Origin: Bryoerythrophyllum caledonicum
Taxonomy: Eukaryota; Streptophyta; Bryopsida; Pottiales; Pottiaceae
NCBI GenBank assembly: GCA_963971425.1
Contig: OZ020519.1
Location: 12,788,028 to 12,852,027, forward strand
Direction of reading: 5' to 3'
Length of the DNA stretch: 64,000 nt
Position 1 is the stretch's first letter; each line of letters opens with the position of its first letter. Of this stretch, positions 10,775-23,140 are shown piece after piece. The notes under the pieces were generated by a model. The model was not told the DNA's origin, did not search any database, and saw only the letters and a list, made by a program, of their open reading frames with translations. Made by a program: the position numbers and the translations under genes.

Positions 10775-13700
10775 ATGCGACACAGCGACGGTGTGCGGTC
10801 ACACGGTGTTGATTTCGAGGAGATGAGGACGCCGTTCATGGACGGGCAGGTGGACGTCATTCCCGTGACGGGCCGGCCTAGCCAGACGGGGCGCGCCTCA
10901 TGGAAGAATAGTAGCACGCCAGTGCGGGTGGCGGCAATGCTCACGTTGCTCCAGTTCACCTTCGCCGTGTACGCCACGTTCCTGCTCTACTGCTTCAGCC
11001 CTGCCGTGCCCGACCTGCTCATCGACCCGGACAGCGCGACCTGGGCCAACCGCATTAGCCACATTCTACCGACAGGCCACAGCGCGCAGCAGACCACCAC
11101 CCGCGCCATGATGGAATCCAACCCCTTGGCCTTGCAAGGCGAGCCCAAATCCGCCGTCTGCCAGAAAGAGGAGATTCCGTTCGAGCAGAAGAAGTCGAAC
11201 AACACAAAGATGATCGACATCAAAACCTCCTTATTTAGGTACGTAATTCAGCGTTTGGAATAATATTGTTATTTTATTCGAAATTCAACACGACTCCTGC
11301 CCCAGGTTCGAAGATTGTGGCACTTTGTGGTTAGAAATGCCACTGCCTGAACCAGGTCGTGTAAGTTATTCTCCTACGAACCTTCCTCGGTGGACACCAC
11401 CGGCAACGTTAAACCAATTAATGTTCAGGTTATTTCGGTGATTTCCGGAAAAGTGGGGGGATGTCGTTACTAATGACGAGATGCACCTCCTGGGTCGCAT
11501 CAGGTGGCGTGGTCGGGTAGTCTACAGATTGAGGGAATCATTCTGTTGCGGTATTACGTGGGTGGTGAGAGAAAAGTGGTTGTAAGAAACAAAATTACGG
11601 TGATTGCAGGGAAGTCATGGAGTTCCAGCAGGAGAAGCGCGGGTGCGAGACGCTGGAGGAGCTCATGGCACTGCCGTCGACAGGCAAGGACGCGAAGGTG
11701 ACGGTGATTCTGAATCACTTCCAGCGCAAGACGCTGTGCGCGCAGCTGGACGCGCTTCTGGAGCAGACGCTGCCGTTCCATGAGGTGTGGGTGGTGGCGT
11801 TCGGCAGCCCGGAAGTCGCAACGCTGCGGGCCATTGTGGAGGCGTACAACGACACAAGGATCAACATTATCGAGTCCAAGTACGACTACCGCTACTATGG
11901 CCGGTTCCAGCTCGCGCTGCAGGTAAATTCAGTATCAAACTGGGACGAAGTAATTTTGGATGGCCACCCTGTTTTTTTTGGATGGGGCTCAGTAGATCTC
12001 GCTATGGCAGGCGAACGGCGCGGACTTCGTCTATCTGGTGGATGACGACATGATTCCCGGGAGGCGCGTGCTGCAAATCTTGGCTCATACTGCGGGCACG
12101 GAGAAGTACCAGAACTCCGTCCTGGGCAGCATTGGACGAATCCTGCCGTTACGACAGAAGGACTTCAGTTTTCCGAGCTACCGGAAGTTCGGCGTCAAAG
12201 AAGCGGGCCTGTATCTGCCGGACCCCGCGTACGACATCATCGTGAACCGCATCGTGAAGGTGGATTTTCTGTCGAGCGGGTGGTTTATCGCTGCCGAGTT
12301 GGTGAAGACCATCTTCATTGAGACGCCACCAACATTTTCAACCGGAGAAGACCTTCACTTGAGGTGAGTGGTAGCTCGCATTGACGGAATTCGTTGATCA
12401 TGTGTTTTGAGTTTGTGATCTGATGCGAGTTGCTGCCCTGGATTGCAGTTACCAGCTCCAGAAGTACCACGGGCATGGCTCGTTCGTGGTCCCAGTCGAT
12501 CCCAACGACAAAGAGACGTGGGGCGACAAGGAGCATCGCTTGGCGCAAGTGGCGGAGACAACGGTGATTCACAAGGACGTAGTGGACGTGCGCGACGACC
12601 AGTGGTGGCGGACATTTTCCCGGGGCTACATCACTCAGTGGGCGGAGATGAACCCTCAGCACTGCGACGCGTTCTTCTTCGCGCACAGGATCAGCGACGT
12701 GAGGACCATGGCGGCCATGATCAACAAGTTCCGCCAGGTGCCTAACAAGAAGTCGTATCTCGTCATCAGCGGCGGCCAGTTCTGCCCGTGCGAGGAGACC
12801 GCGGTGATTCTCGGATGGCCTATCGCCGTGTGTAAGGAGCGCCGCTTCAGGGTCTTCGATCTCGAGATGGGTTCGGTGCACCGAGGATTCTCCGAGACGC
12901 CGTTCATTCAAGAAGTGTCCGCGTCACTGCGCGGGTTGATGAAGGTGCACTCGCCGACTCTTATGATCACCGTCGATGACTTGCCATCTGCGGTGGTGGA
13001 CGCGCTGAAACTCGCCACCACGCAAGCGGGGACTAACACGCAACTCGTCCAGATGCCGCGCTCGTCCTTCCCTCATGCGCTCTGGATGGCGACGCTCTCG
13101 AGTGTTTCCCTCCCATGTAAGATTATTTCTGTACTTTCGGATTCAGTCATGGTTTTTCACCGCCCATGTATTGACGTGATGAGTTTTGTGAGTGCAGTTT
13201 GGAGCCAGATGAAGATCCAGATCAATATTATCACTCAGAACCGCGCGACGTCGCTCAATCGGTTGCTGCAGTCGCTCATCAACTCGCACTACGTGGGCGA
13301 CGCGATCGACATCTCGTTCAACATGGACAGCGGCGTGGACAGCGCGACGCTGAATCTGATCGATTCCTTCAACTGGCCGCACGGGCAGAAGATCGTGCGC
13401 AGGCGTATCATTCAAGGAGGCCTCATCCGTGCGGTGAGCGAGAGCTGGTACCCGGCCTCCGACGACGACTTCGGGCTGCTCCTCGAGGACGACATCGAGG
13501 TCTCGCCGTACTACTACATGTGGCTCAAGTACGCCGTGCTGCAGTACCACTACAACCCGAACGCGCACCTCCCTGAGCTGAACGCCGTCGCCCTCTACTC
13601 GCCGCGCATTGTCGAGGTCGTAAAGGAGCGACCGCGCTGGAACGCCACCGAGTTCTTCAAGGACGTGCACCCCAACACGCCGTATCTCCACCAGTTGCCC

Positions 13701-14309
13701 TGCAGCTGGGGCGCACTCTTCATGCCCAAGAAGTGGCGCGAGTTTTACAAGTACATGGGCATGCGGTTCACTGAGGATGCCAAGTCGAACCCTGTTCAAA
13801 TCCCCAAGTCACGAACCAACGGATGGCAGGCGTCGTGGAAGAAGTTTTTGATCGACTTGATGTACCTGCGAGGATACGTCACACTCTACCCCAACTTCCC
13901 CAACCAGACAAGTTTCAGCACCAACCACATGGAGCCCGGCGCTCATATCGGCGCTTCCGCCAACAAACTGACGCACAACAGAGATGATTTCGTCGTCCCG
14001 TTGTTGCAGGTTCGGTTCGCATGCCTCTTGCATTTCTAATGAATCTTCTCGCTGTGGTTGAGAGCTTTGGAATGACATTGGATTGGTTTGGTTTGGTTTC
14101 AGGAGGATTTCTTCCCCATGTTGCCGAACTCGAAGTTGCCACCAGCTTCCAAGCTGCCAGTGATCAACCTGTTCAACCAGGCTTCGTCGCTGCGAGGCCT
14201 CAAGGCCGCGGGTGCGAAGCTTGGGCAGGACGTGTTGGAGTGCAACGTGACGGAGGTGGTGTCCGCGGACGACAGCACCGGGGAGCCAGTCGCTTGCAGA
14301 ACGTACTAG
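10775..14309 (+). CDS. Plant GT-A-type glycosyltransferase-like protein (six exons)
   Basis: Exons read by eye: 10775-11238, 11610-11922, 12011-12363, 12449-13116, 13198-14009 and 14103-14309. All introns are GT-AG, phases agree throughout, and 938 codons end at TAG 14307-14309. The start is the first in-frame ATG. Residues about 51-75 form one hydrophobic segment, so a type II, probably Golgi, membrane protein is likely. Two GT-A-like domains follow. The first has a VTVILNHF strand (185-192) and a DDD metal-binding-type motif (270-272). The second has an IQINIITQNR strand (606-615) and LLEDDIEV (694-701). The C-terminal part strongly recalls a conserved plant family that includes Arabidopsis At5g12260, annotated as transferring glycosyl groups; donor and acceptor are unknown. 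Exons are GC-rich, unlike the flanks. No lesion is seen. Long antisense ORFs here are compositional shadows. Confidence 0.85.
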
Positions 14310-15753
14310 TGTGGACTACGCCATCTTCCTCGCATTGGATTGAGTTTTTTTGGCTTCGTCCACGGCCAGTGATGGTCGCATCAACTCTGATGTATACAGT
14401 AGCTAATTACGATATTTATTTACTGAGTTAATCCTAAAGAAGATTAGATAAACTGAGGAGCTTAGAAACTGAGGTGGAAAAATGTTTGGTCCTTGCTGGA
14501 CATTCCGGCTTCCAAAATGGTTGGACCCATTTCTTCTCACTCTCCGGATAAGGTAGATACACACTCCGGGATGCGCGTCGGGTTGAATGACAGGATAGAT
14601 GATAGTCAAGAGGCAAAGAGTTCATGAAGTTTGTTATTATGCTTCGTCTCGTTGTACCTTCAAGCAGTGACCCCAGCAATGCCGACCCATTCTTGAGTTA
14701 TTCCGCTTGTCGAGACCGTCTTAATATGAGTCATGAGCTCAGGCTTATCATAGAAACTTTTTGTGATTCTGGCCTTAATGAGCAACTCTTTCCGTTGAAT
14801 GTGCAAGTGACGGTCAATAGTTGAATTCAGATAGGGGAGACGAACAGGAAAGCTCAACAAAAAGCAGGCTATCATTACACTGTTTGATAAATGGCTTTCA
14901 TCATGCGTATTGTTGAGGTGTGTTCTAACGAACTGGATGCGTCGTGTCAGTTACTGTTGACACATTTGGAACGTGAGATATTCATGGCCCGTTCTCATGC
15001 CACAGCAAAGCGATGCACGTTGAACGCGAGGTGGTCGGGATGATAGTGTGTCAACGGGTAACTCACGAAGAGCTTACGTCCGTCGGGATCATTCAACGCT
15101 GCACAACACATGAAGCAGCACACATGAAAATAATTGATTCCCCAAAGTCAAGGCATTATTATTAACTTGTGGTTTCCACCAGTTCGCGCTTCCCCTCGCG
15201 TCCCACACCCTCCCACTCCAGATTCAAAGTTTGGCATTTTACAGTGACTTGTTATAATGATGAACAATAAAGTTTTAGCACCACTCAGATTCTCAAACAC
15301 ACCTGAAAGTGAGCAACCTACCCACGAAACACACACAAAGGTGGAAGCTGTGGTTCATATTTTGAGCCGAAACAAACGAGGTCGGCAAGGCCACCAAGGC
15401 AACTTCACCAGATCAATGTCCAGTGTACCCTTCTCCTCCTTTCTCACTTTCTAGTGAAGCTGGTCAACAGTGTGAGGGTAAGGTTACATTTTGTTTTACA
15501 CTTTGACTTCTAATTCTGTAACTGGCTGTCACAAAGCCCTAGATTCTAAAGCACGTCTTAAAATCGTGATCTTTAGGTGGGTAATGAAACATTCTGATTT
15601 AGTTCAAATCTGGTTCTTTAATCCTTTACCCCTAAAGAACAATGTGTACCTGCGGGGTACAAATTGGTTTTGGGCAAGTTCCTGAAAATTTAATTTTGAT
15701 AGGATTTTTAGTGAGAATAGGAAAATGGTTTATCTTTGTGGTGATATAAGATA
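14310..15753. other. 3' flank and intergenic sequence
   Basis: The first hundred bases presumably hold the 3' UTR of the glycosyltransferase gene. GC content drops within about 100 bases of the stop. I see no further gene or repeat. A reverse ORF at 15632-16012 overlaps a MITE and resembles nothing I know. Confidence 0.5.
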
Positions 15754-16278
15754 GAGGCACCCAATTCTGATCGGCCACCCAATTCCGATTAGTAGAGTAT
15801 GCATGGCATGGTGCATGAAAATGGCAAATGCTTGAAATGGTGCATGAAGTGACCCAAAACCAATAACTCAAAATCCGAAAACCCGAGTATCGGGTCATGA
15901 TGTGTGCAATTTTGGGTTGCTCCACCTCAATTGAGCTATCATTGGTGGCATTGCCTTGAAAGTCGAACAAGGCAGATTGGTACTGGATACCGTCCATGAG
16001 TTGGTTATCCATGGCATGTCTTCTCTCTTTTACTCACTCTCACTGATTGGCATTGGGTGAAGGAGGCCACCAAATCTCACCTACTCTAGAGTTTGATTAT
16101 GGGCTCCGGTGGTTTTTGGGCTTTTAAATTCTATATCAATTCCAAATCTTTGTGATTAAATTTGAAAAAATATTTGTTGAGTTTCATTCCTGATTCCGCA
16201 TCTTTCTACATAGATGTTTTTGACATACAATGTCATTTGAGTCCCGAACTGGCTTAAGTGATTGAAATTGGGTGCCTC
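15754..16278. mobile_element. MITE with TA-flanked inverted ends
   Basis: GAGGCACCCAATT from 15754 is matched by its inverse ending at 16278, each flanked by TA; the match extends outward as ATAAG/CTTAT with one mismatch. Length is about 525 bp and there is no coding capacity. A TA duplication would fit Tc1/mariner or Stowaway-like elements. Confidence 0.5.
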
Positions 16279-16679
16279 TACCTTATTGTTTTCTTTTTGG
16301 ACTTAGGGAAAAGGTTATGGTGATTCAAACATCAAAAGCTCAAGTTTGTGGCAGCTAGGCGGGTACTTTAGAGATGAATAGTGCTACTATAGAGTTGACT
16401 AATGCACTTTTTTGAGGCGGGTAGTAGTGAAGGAAAGTTCTTGGCAACCCTCATTGTTTCAACTTAAAACGTATAGAATTTGAGGATTTTACTTTACTTC
16501 AATATTTTTTTTGGTTATTATATCATGATAATTCTATCCACCGTTTGGATTTTAGATCCAAAAAATATTTCTTTTTAATTGCTTTCCTATGTAAATTGCT
16601 ACTTTCTATACCCCTAGTCATTGCAAGTCAATTTCTCTTATCCTAAACATCTCCATTACTTGTGATTTATGGCTTGTTA
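16279..16679. other. Intergenic, no feature recognised
   Basis: AT-rich sequence with no gene, RNA or repeat that I can recognise. Confidence 0.4.
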
Positions 16680-17003
16680 TGACCTAACACAAGGTCGAAC
16701 ATGGATCCGTAAAAGTTATGCAATGTTTTGTTGGAAAATATGACATTGTCTTGAGTCAAAGTACGCTATTCCTAATTGCATAAGGAAAAGTATAAATCAT
16801 ATTGCACTCTTATATTGCATGTATCTTACAACCAGTGTGGTCAAAGTTTACAAAATGTTCCGAGTGTCTCCTTGTTGTAGTGAAATTAAAGATCCTATGG
16901 TTGGAAATAGAAAAATCATGTTTTATTTAGACTTGCAATGTCTCATCTTTAAAAGGTAATTTTGGGGTGGTTTTGGTGAAACATAGTCTCGGTCCTTTAG
17001 GGG
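16680..17003 (+). mobile_element. Family B MITE, right-end fragment
   Basis: The end is the inverse of CCCCTAAAGGACC followed by TTAA (17004-17007), identical in type to the end of the 53974 element. The preceding 200-300 bases contain the internal GTGGTCAAAGTTTACAAAATG and AAGATCCTATGGTTGGAAAT blocks of family B. No left end was found. Confidence 0.5.
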
Positions 17004-17252
17004 TTAAACATCAAGGAAGTTTGAAGCCCATAATTTTCCATATATAATGGTGGCTATAATTGCGGCTTCTATGCTATACACAAGTAGGGTCCATTGTCTT
17101 CACCTTAAATTAGTAGTTTATAAGTTATAAACTTGCAACTAATTGATTCTAAAACTTAAATTTAAAAACATTCACTGTCTAAGTAAGGATTTCTATTCAA
17201 TCTTCAATTTGTATGTTCTGTAAATTTTTAAAAAAAAGTTCATAACCTTGTA

Positions 17253-17619
17253 CCGTAGGTGAACCTCTAGTTCGGCACCTTAATGCCGAATAATAAATTA
17301 AAGTGAAAAAATGACATTCGGCATTCAAAATTACAAAAATCTTATTTTCGGCAAGAAATCAAATACTACTATATTTGGCCTGTTTTGGCACCCATGGGAA
17401 TTGAACTCAAGACCTTGGGATTCCAAACTCAAGTGCTTATGCATGATTGCCATGAATGAAGACTTTTCCAAGCCTTAATCACCTTTGATGTCTCCACATG
17501 TGCCAAAATCTGCAAATATGCAATTTTTACAATTTCGGCATTTTCAAAAAAACATTTTCCACTTAATTCGGCATGGGCTTTTCTAATTAATTTATGCCGG
17601 ACTAGAGGTTCACCTACGG
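17253..17619. mobile_element. Mariner/Stowaway-type MITE
   Basis: Nearly perfect inverted ends of about 27 bp: CCGTAGGTGAACCTCTAG at the left and its inverse at the right, each next to TA (17251-17252 and 17620-17621). The inner part of each end carries GCCGAAT/ATTCGGC motifs that recur inside. Element length is 367 bp with no ORF. Long, well-preserved ends suggest a fairly recent insertion. Confidence 0.7.
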
Positions 17620-17621
17620 TA

Positions 17622-18350
17622 TTTCAGAAATAAATGTGCTTACGTGCTCCAGGAGGAAAAAATATGATGGAAAGTTTGAAGTGAAATTGTAAAAACTCCA
17701 ATTTCAACACTATCATCCGCAATCTATTTTCTTTCATTTGGGTAATTTAATAAAGCTTTGAAATTTGATAATTTTTTTTGTAGGATATTAGAAACTTTGA
17801 GAAAAAGTTGGTACACCTATCTTCCTCAAGGCCTCTACATTCATGATTTAGAATATTTATACCATGATTCACAAAGAAAAAATAATATATACCTACTTTA
17901 TTACTAAAGATGTTATTCTACGTTCCTTTAAAATATGCTTAAATTTTATTTAATGACTTTACATCACAAATTTATATGTTTTTTTAGCTCAACATGAACC
18001 AGTTTTGAAAACACAATACAACTATGATAAATGATTGGGAAATGATCGTGTTAAAATTCAAAATTATGTTATGAATATGTATGTTATGAATATTGTTAAA
18101 ATTATCAATATGGAAAAATTAGACAGCATCTCAATTTTGCCGACTTTATGTAAGATCTGATTCTTGATTTATTTGTACTCATTTTTCTTTGGTGAAACAT
18201 CCCAGTAGCTTTAATTGAAGCTATAAGGATTATCTTCGGAGATCGGTAATTTTGAAGCTTCTAATGAGTTGATTCACTCAAAGCTCCAGCATAGGTGTGA
18301 GACACAACAATAACTTCTGGTTTGAAAGATGATCCAACCGTAGAAACCTC
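17622..18350. other. Intergenic, no feature recognised
   Basis: A/T-rich sequence. I see no gene, RNA or repeat of known type. Confidence 0.5.
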
Positions 18351-18944
18351 TTAACCCTTTGGGGCCCACGAGACCCAAAATGGGCTTTGGAGGTTTTAAA
18401 ATTCAATTTGCATGAAATCCATGAGGAATTATTTTGTGAAATTTGAAGTTCAGATTTGCGCACACATTACATGAACACTCTGCAAAAATCAAATCATGGT
18501 TTGGAGTTATAGAACTCATGGAAAAGCCAAGAATACAACACAAAATACATCAAATACACTAAAATACAATGAATACCGTGCTACATACTATATTGTATTT
18601 CATACACAATGTGCAAAATGCTTTTGGTTTTAAATTTTTCTTGAAATTTGTCTTTAAGATATTCTTCATTGTTTTGTGATTGTCAATTTCTCTCATTGCA
18701 TACAAAACTTCTGTTTTAGTTCTTATAAGTTTGGAACATTTTCGTATACAATCAAGTAGACAAAAGTAAAAAAATAATCAATAATCATGTATAAGATGAT
18801 ATGGCAATGCGAAGCTATCAACCTAGTGCACATGTGAACGTCTATTATTAAAAGTAAAAAAATTCTTGCAAGAATCAATTGATGGATAAAGTAATATACC
18901 CTCCAAATTCCACAACTTTCATTACCAATGTAGGACAACTTTAA

Positions 18945-19879
18945 CCCCTAAATTTCCAAGAGTCCCCTCGGGAGACTCTAGAAGGTTCGGGCAGGTTCAT
19001 ATGGTGTTGTTTTGTAATAGTTTTCTATGAAATTTTTAATGTAGATGGACATTATTAAAAGCTTTGTGTGAGTCCAATTCTTTCCTGAATCTAACATTTT
19101 ATGAAAAAGTTATAGGGTTTTGAAGTTCAAATACGGAGAGTGCGCAAGTCGGGCAACTCCAAAACTTTTGCTGGGACACTCTATTGAATGTGAGATTTTT
19201 AGTGGTAGCTTAAAATACTATTATCTTTCATATTGTCAAAAAAAATCTCTTGTCTTTAGTGAAAAAACCATACAAATCCAAGTCAAACATTTTCACACAT
19301 TATTGCACATTTTCAGGAGGTACCAAAAAAACTTTTTCCTTTTCACATAAAGCTTTGAGATCATTATTTTTGTTACTTTTTATTTTTTTTGCAGCATTAT
19401 GTGGTGTAAAACTTCTTATTGGCCATTCGTATTCTCATTCTAATACATCCTAAGTTCCCAAAAACTCATAACGCAAATTGACAATTTTTGAACCTCCACT
19501 CCTTGCACATCGATTATTTTGAATATGCTACATCGTGTTTCTACCTCTAAAAATTGAAGTACAAAGAGCTGATATCATGCTTAAGATAATGGTAATGAAT
19601 TTAGACCTTGTGTAGTGCAAAAATTTGACACCAAGTGAAGTCAAAGTCTGCTGATCTAGGGAGGAAAATGGACCCTACTCACTTCTTCAAACACTATAAT
19701 ATTACAACCCGTGCGGTCAAACTTTATGAAATTTTATATACAAGTTATCTAATAAGTCTTAATTTAGATCCTACAATTAAAACTAGAAGTAAAAGTTTTT
19801 TGTTTCGTCCTTACTCATGTCACTAAAACGAGCAGTTTTGAAGTGTTTTTGGTGTGAAATTGTCAAAGAAATTTAGGGG
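18945..19879 (+). mobile_element. TTAA-flanked MITE, family B, full-length (935 bp)
   Basis: TTAA at 18941-18944 and 19880-19883 flank perfect ends: CCCCTAAATTTC at the left and its inverse at the right. The empty site is preserved at 621-624 in the other family A copy, which proves the TTAA duplication. It is non-coding; short chance ORFs only. This is the reference copy for family B. Confidence 0.75.
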
Positions 19880-19897
19880 TTAAACACTATAATCTAT

Positions 19898-20010
19898 TCC
19901 ATGAATCAGTCTACCATACTACAAAACCTATGTCTGGTGGACATTGGTTTAGTGGTGGAACGAACATACACTTTCTTCACTCTATCGGCCCCCTTTGTAG
20001 ACCAGAGTTC
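19898..20010 (+). mobile_element. SINE tail fragment inside family A copy 2
   Basis: The segment from ATGAATCAGTCTACC to about GTTCTTCTAAC is absent from the 37-809 copy and contains the SINE tail motif (TAGTGGTGGAACGAACA, then CACTCTATCGG). It is probably a 5'-truncated insertion. Exact borders are uncertain by a few bases. Confidence 0.5.
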
Positions 20011-20192
20011 TTCTAACATCAATCGTTGATGTTGTGCAAAATTTACACAAAGTTAAAGTCATGGTTTGAGTTCAATATTGTAAGATTGGATACTAAAATT
20101 AGGTATTATATTTCCATCAAAGTTAGATCAACAAAAAAAATCAACACATATCTTGGTTTTGGAGAATCATGAACTCGGCGCGAAAGGGTTAA

Positions 20193-21454
20193 GACTAGAG
20201 CTTGCTTCAAATACTCCTAAAATTGACCCTCTTTGAACTCATCCAGACTTAGAGGGTTAAACCACTACAAAACTACTTTAAATCCTAAGTCCTTTGGATT
20301 ATATAGCAGTGCAAAGGAGCGCTTCTACATGGAGTAGCACAACGAGCTCATGCACCCCTATACAGCGTAGCGTGTCTACCAGGCTGGCAAGGTTGCCATA
20401 TTTTTGTATTTTTCCATATTCTTTGTGCCAACCTATCAGATCCTTATATTTTTTACATATTCATTGAAGTTATCGTTGTTGATGAAATACTACACGTATT
20501 TGGTGCACTGTGGGCCAATCGGAAGCAACTTAGCCAACCGGCAGACGGTGCATAAAATTGACAAGATTCAGAATGTGCATGAATCTTTGTAAATTTAATA
20601 CAGCTTGTTGATCAAGAGTACATCTATGTATGTGTTCTGTGAGAATCTAAAGCGTATTGTTGTGTAAAGAAAGATCGATAACCACAATAGATCAAGAGTC
20701 CTAACCAACGTCAAATAAACAAAAAACATACACTAAAACAAGTATATGTAGTACACCCTCAACAAATAACTAGTAAATCATAAGAGTAGTCAAGCGTCTC
20801 GAACTCCACAAAGGGAGAATCAACGAGTGCAAGTAGTATAAAAGAATGAAGAACCTTTATTAATGATAAACAATCACTTACAAACAAAGGTAATCACTAA
20901 ACACTCTCAAAGTCACTTAAAAAGCTTGACTTGACAAAGACGTCAAGTCAAAGACGTGTGCAACGCTATATGTATACACACACAACCCTATGTGGACGGG
21001 AATCATCCATGGATAAATACGGCTTGCCGCCATATGTCCCTAAATCTGTAGATTAGTAACAAACTAATCTACGCTAAAACACTAGGATGCGGAGATGCCT
21101 TCAACGCCACGTTTCGTGACAACTTCGTATAAAGAAATATTGATAACTACAACAGATCGAGAGTCCTAACCAACATCAAATAAATGACAAACATACACTA
21201 AAATAAGTATATATAGTACACCTTCAAGTGCCCTCTATAGAATAAAGAGACCCTTTATCCAGCTATGACCAAACAACACTAACAAGACTAAACGTCATGC
21301 TGATGTTGCTGCAACAACTATACGCATCCAGTCAAAGATGTCGTCCGTCGTCGAACCAATAAGCATATGGAAAAGTAACAAAGAGAGGGTAGGCCGGGTG
21401 CAATGTGAGCCCCATCTTTCATCGCTTAAGGCAACTTTGTTGCGAATCTCTTAG
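20193..21454. repeat. Gene-free stretch with a direct repeat of about 100 bp
   Basis: 20667-20765 and 21131-21225 are near-identical, sharing GAGTCCTAACCAAC, CATACACTAAAA and AGTATAT, and lie 464 bp apart. They sit just past the 3' side of a reverse-strand gypsy remnant, so they may belong to its LTR or 3' region, but no LTR pair was found. Otherwise nothing recognised. Confidence 0.4.
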
Positions 21455-23140
21455 TCAATCTTTACGTTGCCTATTCCAAAATCGAAACCAGGAATTCCAA
21501 CTAGATGGCAACGGAATACACAGTGACAAATCCATGATGAATTCAAGCCACTCCATTGAGTGAACGTTGCTCGAAGACCTTCGACAATGAGGGCAAGTCC
21601 AATCCCCGGGCGGTAGAGTAGAAAGAGGCCGCGTCAGGCAAGCCATATATGCCAACCACGCTGACAATGGTCACAAAGCAATATGGTAGCCGCGCCCTTC
21701 TTCTCACCACACATAAAATACGAAAGGCTGTTAGGCACAACCACCAACTCCAGATGAACAGAGCCATCAATGGATAAATGACATGAAGTACAATTCTTAG
21801 AGTGCTCCTGACACTTCCAACCAATCTTGCCTTCCAACAGCAAGATGCCACTAGGCAACACATCCTTCACGCGATGAATGATGCGCCTAGCCTTGACGTT
21901 CAACGTTGTGGGCGCCTCAGGTTGCAGATAAATGTAATCCCTCGTGGAGAAATGTTGCAGCTGAAGTCGGTAGGGACCGCTACAAATACAAGCGTACCGT
22001 AAGGTGTTACGGTGCTGAGCAATGGACAATTTCTCCATGGCCATGGACATAGCCAGCTTGAAGAACTCCACTTGATCCCTTAGACACTGGGCCCACACCT
22101 CCGGATTGTCCAAATTCACCATCATAGACAACTTTTCCCAAACGGAACTCGGTAAAATTGGCTCTCGCCCGTATAACAATTGATACAGATTGAAAGCAGC
22201 CAGTGAAATCGACCGACTAAACCGCTAATCCATGGCGATCCATCGTATCATGAGAGTCCAATCACGGTAGTCACCCTGAAGTAATCTATACTTCCGTAGG
22301 CCCCGCTCAACGGTCTCATCTACACGTTCCGCCAAACCGTCCGCTTCCGGATGATCCCGAGAAATAGTACGATTGTTAATCAAAGCTTTGGTATACAAAG
22401 CTTTGAAAGCTATAAGGAACTCACACTCCTGGTCTGTCAAAACCTCAGTTGGGGCTTCTAAACGAGCCAACACCCGGTTGAGGAATGCCATGGCCGCCAA
22501 CTTAGAAGAATTTTGCGGAAAAGCCACAAGCTCAATCAACTTGTTGAAATGCTCCACCATCACCAAGACATACTTGGCTCCGCTTGGAGTCACGACAAAT
22601 GGACCCAACAAAGTCCAAAGACCACTCGTAGCCTAGCCCCATAATGGATAAAAGGCTGAAACTACTGTGACAAGGTATTGAAGCTGGATCTAAACCGATC
22701 ACATACTTTACACTAAGAAACATACGTGGCACCCTATTGATACATGCCGGTCCACTAATACTGGCAGCGCAACATCGAATGGGTTCGCCGCACACCATAA
22801 TGTCCTAGACCTTTGTGTGCTTGTCGTACCAAATAAACCCTTTGATCTAGCCTGGGAACTATGCGCCTAGTCCCATCTAGCCACACCTAAAATGAAATGC
22901 CATTCTCCAAACCGAACCTTGCTATTTTGTGTCCAACTCTATCATGCTGTATAACACAAAGAGCTGGGGGGAGTATCCCATGTTGTAGTTTGTGCATGAC
23001 TGGACCATCTTTCCACACATCCCTATCAACATGGGCCCTATCCGGTTCCTCATCCGTTGCCAAATCAGGCTACGTCAATGCAGAGCCAAACATCAATGTG
23101 AATGAGGTAAGCTGCTATATGCCATCCCGGGATTGACTCC
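21455..23140 (-). mobile_element. Ty3/gypsy integrase remnant with C-terminal PHD finger
   Basis: Read right to left. First, the linker after RNase H (about 23140-22900). Next, an HHCC zinc-binding block with GLGHYGVRRTHSML spacing (about 22850-22740). Then the integrase core, with the EVLTDQECEF stretch near 22440-22420 and DHPEADGLAERV after it, to 22225. A stop and frameshift are followed by the post-core region (22179 onward) and a PHD finger: CGEKKGAATILLCDHCQRGWH, split into CGEKK (about 21710) and LLCDHCQRGWH, then PPGDWTCPHC after another frameshift (about 21600). Many stops and frameshifts make it inactive. Chromodomains are the usual C-terminal reader in plant gypsy elements; a PHD finger is unusual. 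Confidence 0.75.

Larger units (their letters stand above)
18355..20188. mobile_element. TTAA-flanked MITE, family A copy 2, with two nested insertions
   Basis: TTAA (18351-18354) then CCCTTTGGGGCC; the right end is the inverse of CCCTTTCGCGCC followed by TTAA (20189-20192). The interior aligns with 37-809 except for a family B element (18945-19879) and a SINE-tail piece (about 19898-20010). Both ends and the target duplication are present. Short CCCTTT-type ends with a TTAA target fit piggyBac-like elements. No transposase ORF. Confidence 0.65.

Noticed and set aside
12315-13799. Long reverse-strand ORFs (198 and 218 codons) and the 538-codon unspliced forward frame over the glycosyltransferase gene
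   Set aside because: They arise from GC-rich coding sequence. The forward protein with consistent GT-AG splicing explains the region; the unspliced frame reads through two introns by chance.
15632-16012. 126-codon reverse ORF
   Set aside because: Overlaps a MITE end, has no recognisable motif, and no splice context or composition shift supports it.
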